Assembly: GCA_018292915.2 (NCBI GenBank)
Contig: JACVVK020000018.1
Span: forward strand, 712,001-776,000
Direction of reading: 5' to 3'
Length of the DNA stretch: 64,000 nucleotides
From: Batillaria attramentaria
Taxonomy: Eukaryota > Mollusca > Gastropoda > Batillariidae
How positions within the stretch are numbered: position 1 is the first letter of the stretch; each line of letters starts with the position of its first letter. Below, piece after piece: positions 59,701 through 64,000 of this stretch. The notes below the pieces were generated by a model that searched no databases, had not been told where the DNA came from, and saw only the letters and a list, made by a program, of their open reading frames with translations. A program made the translations under genes and the position numbers.

Positions 59701-60890
59701 CGTAGAGAAGCGTCGGGCTGGATCCGTTGTTGGTGTCACTGTTCCTCAGCCTAAGGGTAATGCTCACGACGGTGTCATCGTAAGCAGGAACTATGGCTAG
59801 GAGGCAGTGCTCGTTCTGACAGTGCGTAGCGACCGTGTAGTCCGTCGATAACCAGGTCGTTGGGGGCACGCGGACGGCCGCGTTGGCTCTCATGTACGAG
59901 TTCTGTGCGCTGGGAAGCGTCTCCAAGGTCGCGTGGACGAGAATATCTGCCCAGCCTTTGCTTGAACACACCGTCACGTTTACCACCTTTCCTTGCTGCA
60001 GCCTGGACCCTCGGAGAGCCATGCTTCCGTTGTACACCACGTCCTGAGTGGACGTTTGTCCTGGCGAGAGAGTGACCGCAGCGGTTGAGCCAACAACCAC
60101 CTTCACGCCGTAATCGTTGCTAGGGGAGCTGGTGAGGGCCAGACGAAATCTGAGGTCGCCGTCAGACGCGCTTAGAGACGGGCATGGTGTAGGAAAGGCC
60201 ATGACGAACTTGGTGACGCTCGCGTTCAGAGGGCACACGGTGGCCGCGGCTGAAAAAGAGTATTCTTCTCAAGTACATGTTAACTTCTGAAAAGAATTGT
60301 TAACACGATATGAAAGTTGACAACGTTTGCTAAGAATTAAAAAAAAAAAAATCACTCACCGTGAATATCAGTTTTGACTTTCTGAAGATTCAGTTTGTGT
60401 GGAGCAGCTGTATAGTATGGCTTTTATTTACGCAAGACTTGAATGCATGCACCCAACAAAGGGCGATATAACTGATCGTCTTTACAGCTATACAGAATCC
60501 CGGCTGAGGTCAATATTTGTGCTGGCCTTTTTTTCGTTGACCCGTCTTTGGTATCACCCTTACGTGGTGGAAAAGGACGTTAAACCCCCAAACCCCCAAA
60601 CACCCTATACCGCTATTTCGATGACACAGTGACCAGTGATGCTGCGTCACATCATGACGGCGTTTAGGAACAGAGGTTCGGGCCAAACATATTACCGATA
60701 GCTGGCCCCCCGTAAATAGACAAATCTACTCACAGAAAGTGACAGCGTTGTGACTTTGAATGAACGAGCGTTCCTTTCGATGAAACACATCATGAGAGTC
60801 GTGCGTATCGCCTACAGTCGCCACAAACTCGGCCGGCCGGAAAAGGCCGTTGCTCAGTACAGAATTTGAAAATGACGGCACAAATCCAAG
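56781..60890 (-). CDS. Mucin-like membrane protein with IgGFc-binding (FCGBP N-terminal type) domain, partial
   Basis: Exons in gene order: 60734-60890, 60360-60407, 58883-60249, 56781-58454 (TGA 56781-56783). Phases agree throughout and the total is 3246 nt, 1081 codons. The signal-peptide exon was not found. The large exon encodes a beta-rich ectodomain of the IgGFc-binding type: PVAVLSGGEVTSAG, EFIPPTSSLGTQYIIATNP, LVPTSHWSSTGYEVVKPF, VIFVPIDQEQCH. The last exon holds about 400 residues of Thr/Ser/Pro-rich repeats. The first part has degenerate 17-20-residue units around VPFETPTAVSTPSE; the second has short TEGTT(T/A)ATEG units. A membrane span (GATVLVGVALIIACFDLV) and a short basic cytosolic tail ending RSQRSHE follow. 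The repeats would be heavily O-glycosylated. Similar proteins are expanded in molluscs and other invertebrates, but function is unknown. The two short upstream exons are less certain than the two large ones. Confidence 0.75.
60470..60605 (+). mobile_element. SINE copy 4 (CACGTGGTGGAA family)
   Basis: The plus strand carries GACCCGTCTTTGGTATCACC, CTTACGTGGTGGAAAAGGACG and TTAAACCCCCAAA, ending in a (CCCAAA)n-like tail. It lies in an intron of the IgGFc-binding-like gene (60408-60733). Confidence 0.72.
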
Positions 60891-61186
60891 CTAAACTCCT
60901 CAGCTCACCAGCAGCGAACGTAAACTTCTGTTGCAGAAGCGAACCTGAGTCCGTTACCTACAGATGAAGCCGTGCTGGCATGCATGTGAAGGCTTGTGTT
61001 GTCTCTGACTTCATTTCTTTCCCTGCCCTTTCGGCCCTAGGGGGATGCTGATTGTTGGCAATGTTGGGTCGACAGTTAGAGAAGGGGGTTGGCGATTTTG
61101 CGAGCACAGAGCGTGGACTGAACGACCCACAAGTCCTTATTGAAGAAAGGCATTTTTACACATTAGTACACACGAAGTCCGTCTCC
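60891..61186. other. Unassigned spacer upstream of the IgGFc-binding-like exons
   Basis: Nothing convincing is seen here. A missing 5' exon of the minus-strand gene could lie here or beyond LINE copy D; a weak donor-like GTAACG follows TCATCTGTAG near 60958 on the minus strand. Confidence 0.4.
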
Positions 61187-64000
61187 ATGACCCCGAGAGC
61201 TATGCCGGCGGGAGGTTCGTCTCCTGGTAGGGCCACCCATGCTGGACAGGTCGAAGGGTAGAGGCCAGACGAAGCGCACTCACTGGTCCTCCAGGTTGGG
61301 GGTTTGAGTAGGGCTAACAACCCAACTCTTTAAAAAGAAAACCTGTTACAGAAACTACAACCACAGATCTACAACGCAACTTGGTCCAGGAAGAGTCCTC
61401 TCTAGTAGAGCCCATGACGCGAGCTGGTGAAAGCCCTCGGGAAGCCAGTGCGCCGACTACTCTTCTGACGGCCAAGACCAAAGCCAGGATAGGGACCTGG
61501 AACATCCGAACCCTATATGAAACAGGAAAGACAGCACAAGTGAGTCAAGAAATGCATAGATACAATCTGAAGCTGCTCGGCCTATGCGAGACAAGATGGA
61601 CAGGAACAGGACGCACACGACTCACCTCCGGAGACACCATCCTCTACTCCGGACACGAAGACGGCCAGCCACACATGCACGGAGTAGCGTTGCTGATGAC
61701 ACCTGAAGCAACACAAGCACTACTGTCCTGGGAACCAGTGTCACCAAGGATCCTGAGCGCCAGATTCAATTCTAAGGGCAGGAAAGTCACCATCCTCCAG
61801 TGCTACGCCCCCACCAACGTGGCGGACGAGGAAGAAAAGGAGAACTTCTACGAGCAGCTCCAAGCCGCCCTCGACAAAGCACCGAGAAGAGACCTGAAGA
61901 TCCTCATGGGAGACCTCAACGCCAAAGTGGGCACCGACAACACAGACAGAGAACTCATCATGGGCAAACACGGAACAGGGACACAGAACGAGAACGGAGA
62001 GCTCTTCACAGAATTCTGCACCACCAACGACCTGGTCATCGGAGGCACCATCTTCCCCCACAAGACCATCCACAAAACCACCTGGACATCACCGGACGGA
62101 AGAACTGTAAACCAGATCGACCACATCACCATCGGCAGGAAGTGGCGAAGAAGCTTGCTGGACGTCCGAGCAAAGCGGGGAGCTGATGCAGCCTCAGACC
62201 ATCACCTCGTCATTGCAGCGATCAAGATCAAGCTGAAGGCCTACAGAGACCAGGCAGACAGACCATCCCACAAGTACAACGTGCACAGTCTGAAGGAGAG
62301 CGTCAAGACCAACGCCTTCAGATGTGAACTGAGGAACAGATTCAGCGCTCTCGACACACTACCTGAAGAGACAATCGAGGAGCACTGGCATGACCTGCGA
62401 GAAACCTGGACAGCAACATGCAGGGAAGTGCTGGGAAAGAAGACAAGACAACACAAAGAGTGGCTTACATCTGACACCTGGGACCTCATCACAGAGAGGA
62501 AACGTCTGAAAGACCTGATCAACCACACTGACGACCAAGACCACAAGCGCGACCTGCAGGCTCAATACTGGGACGTCAACCGGCAGGTCAAGAGGAGCGC
62601 AAGGAACGACAAGAGGAACTTCATCAACGACCTCACAGAAGAAGCAGAAACAGCAGCAGGACAACGGAACATGAAACGGCTCTACGAAATAACAAGGACA
62701 CTCTCTGGGAAAAATAACAACCCCACCAGACCGGTCAAAGACAAGAACGGACAAATCATCACCAAAGAGGAAGACCAAAGGACAAGGTGGGCTGAACACT
62801 TTAAGGAAACGCTCAACAGGCCTCCACCACCAGTCCCACCAGACATACCACCGGCAGCCCAGCTACTCGACATCAGCACCAACCCCCCTACCAAGACAGA
62901 GATCATCAAAGCCATCAAGTCCCTCAAGTCTGGCAAAGCAGCAGGCCCCGACGGCATACCACCAGAAGCCCTCAAGGCCGACATCCAGACCTCCACCGAC
63001 ATGCTGCACCCGCTCCTGAGGAAGATCTGGGAGAGCGAGAGCGTGCCACAAGACTGGAAGAAGGGACACCTTGTAAAGCTGCCAAAGAAAGGGGACCTCT
63101 CATCCTGTAGCAACTGGCGAGGCATCATGCTCCTGTCCATACCAGGGAAGGTTCTCACCAGGATCATCCTGGAGAGGCTGAAGACCGCGCTGGACAAGAC
63201 ACTCCGGGAGGAACAGGCAGGATTCCGCAACGACCGATCCTGCACTGATCACATAGCCACGATGAGGATCATCATCGAGCAGTCCCTGGAGTGGCAGACC
63301 CCCCTGTACAGCACCTTCGTTGACTTCCAGAAGGCGTTCGACAGTGTTGACAGGGAGGTCATCTGGAAGCTGATGTCTCACTATGGTTTTCCACCAAAGT
63401 TTGTCAACATCATCCGACAGCTGTACGAAGATGCCACCTGCCAGGTAATCCACGACGGGAAACTGACAGGACCATTCACAGTACGGACCGGCGTTCGTCA
63501 AGGCTGCATCCTCTCACCCACAATCTTCCTGATGGTGGTCGACTGGGTCATGAGGCAAGCCACCGACGGCAAGCGGACAGGGATCCAGTGGACCTTCAGC
63601 AAGCAGCTTGAGGACCTGGATTTCGCGGACGATATCGCCCTCCTCTCCCACAAACAACAAGATGCGCAGGAGAAGCTGAACAGAGTTGCCGAAGAAGCTG
63701 AGAAGACCGGCCTCAAGATCAACATCAGCAAGACCGAAGTCATGAGAGTCAACCACAAACAGCACGACCCCATCCAGCTGCACCAGGAAGACATCAAAGA
63801 GGTGGACAAGTTTATCTACCTCGGCAGCGTTGTCAGCAAGGATGGAGGAACGGACGAAGACATCAAGAGCCGCACCAACAAAGCCAGACATGCCTTTCGC
63901 ACTCTGCGCCCCATCTGGAGATCCACAGCCCTATCCCTGCGAAACAAGATCCGGATCTTCAACTCAAATGTGAAGTCGGTCCTACTCTATGGCTCGGAGA
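61187..64000 (+). mobile_element. LINE copy D, second related family, cut by the window edge
   Basis: Leader and ORF are organised as in copies A-C but clearly diverged in sequence. The recognisable leader starts near 61187 (CCATGACCCCGAGAGCTATG). It keeps the P4-like hairpin and the GCTGGACAGGTCGAAGGGTAGAGG block seen in B and C. The front P1-P3 part is not recognisable, so the copy may be 5' truncated or diverged there. The 3' end is outside the window. Confidence 0.88.
61414..64000 (+). CDS. LINE endonuclease-reverse transcriptase, partial ORF (copy D)
   Basis: Starting at ATG 61414 the frame stays open for 862 codons to the window end. Motifs: GTWNIRTLYE (about residue 28), LCETRW, LMGDLNAKVG, QIDHITIG, ASDHHLV in the nuclease; [32 protein letters not shown] and FADD (Asp about 739-740) in the reverse transcriptase. 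About half the residues look shared with copy B across the ORF. An intact frame this long suggests a fairly young insertion. Confidence 0.9.
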   Translation, partial: MTRAGESPREASAPTTLLTAKTKARIGTWNIRTLYETGKTAQVSQEMHRYNLKLLGLCETRWTGTGRTRLTSGDTILYSGHEDGQPHMHGVALLMTPEATQALLSWEPVSPRILSARFNSKGRKVTILQCYAPTNVADEEEKENFYEQLQAALDKAPRRDLKILMGDLNAKVGTDNTDRELIMGKHGTGTQNENGELFTEFCTTNDLVIGGTIFPHKTIHKTTWTSPDGRTVNQIDHITIGRKWRRSLLDVRAKRGADAASDHHLVIAAIKIKLKAYRDQADRPSHKYNVHSLKESVKTNAFRCELRNRFSALDTLPEETIEEHWHDLRETWTATCREVLGKKTRQHKEWLTSDTWDLITERKRLKDLINHTDDQDHKRDLQAQYWDVNRQVKRSARNDKRNFINDLTEEAETAAGQRNMKRLYEITRTLSGKNNNPTRPVKDKNGQIITKEEDQRTRWAEHFKETLNRPPPPVPPDIPPAAQLLDISTNPPTKTEIIKAIKSLKSGKAAGPDGIPPEALKADIQTSTDMLHPLLRKIWESESVPQDWKKGHLVKLPKKGDLSSCSNWRGIMLLSIPGKVLTRIILERLKTALDKTLREEQAGFRNDRSCTDHIATMRIIIEQSLEWQTPLYSTFVDFQKAFDSVDREVIWKLMSHYGFPPKFVNIIRQLYEDATCQVIHDGKLTGPFTVRTGVRQGCILSPTIFLMVVDWVMRQATDGKRTGIQWTFSKQLEDLDFADDIALLSHKQQDAQEKLNRVAEEAEKTGLKINISKTEVMRVNHKQHDPIQLHQEDIKEVDKFIYLGSVVSKDGGTDEDIKSRTNKARHAFRTLRPIWRSTALSLRNKIRIFNSNVKSVLLYGSE

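Noticed and set aside
60236..60238. Start codon of the IgGFc-binding-like protein at 60238
   Set aside because: The codon is GTG within an exon that begins at a good acceptor (60249) and joins in phase to an upstream exon, so it is an internal valine.

Overview
The window is nuclear DNA from an invertebrate animal. It has short exons with GT-AG introns, long (CA/GT)n and homopolymer G/C tracts, tRNA-derived SINEs, MITEs and non-LTR retrotransposons. The gene set and repeat texture suggest a mollusc, perhaps a gastropod, but that is inference and I cannot name the species from sequence alone.

Layout. 1-1543: 3' part of LINE copy A (+). 2033-6860: 3' portion of the pigmentation transporter gene OCA2 (+; eight exons, 291 codons, 5' end outside the window). 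9796-15395: WBP4/FBP21 spliceosome protein gene (-), tail-to-tail with OCA2. 16291-29747: a four-MBT-repeat Polycomb-type chromatin reader most like MBTD1 but with a C-terminal SAM domain (+; 21 coding exons, 974 codons), head-to-head with WBP4. 36183-39727: SUMO-2/3-type modifier gene (-; four coding exons, 101 codons). 41499-54586: ACSF2 mitochondrial acyl-CoA synthetase gene (+; 14 exons, 606 codons), divergent from SUMO. 56781-60890: a mucin-like, single-pass membrane protein with an IgGFc-binding-type ectodomain (-). 61187-64000: LINE copy D (+), open to the window end. The exon models were joined by hand from splice sites and phase. Total coding length is a multiple of three in every case, once the unseen split start codon of WBP4 is allowed for.

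Mobile DNA. Copies B (19574-22870, in an MBTD1-like intron) and C (49911-53203, in an ACSF2 intron) are near-identical full-length elements with perfect 11- and 13-bp target-site duplications. B keeps a 1002-codon endonuclease-reverse transcriptase ORF. C is broken by a 5-bp deletion and a 1-bp insertion. Both begin with about 109 nt that can be folded by eye as an HDV-like self-cleaving ribozyme, with its 5' end at the element boundary; this is the most interesting signal in the window. B is also nested inside an older SINE, of which three more copies are present. Several MITEs sit in introns, including a 179-bp inverted pair in WBP4.

Gene relations. The neighbours are unrelated housekeeping and lineage genes, not an operon. 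One possible functional link is that the MBTD1-like protein carries two SUMO-acceptor consensus motifs and lies next to the SUMO gene. I found no CRISPR, prokaryotic system or functional tRNA/rRNA gene.
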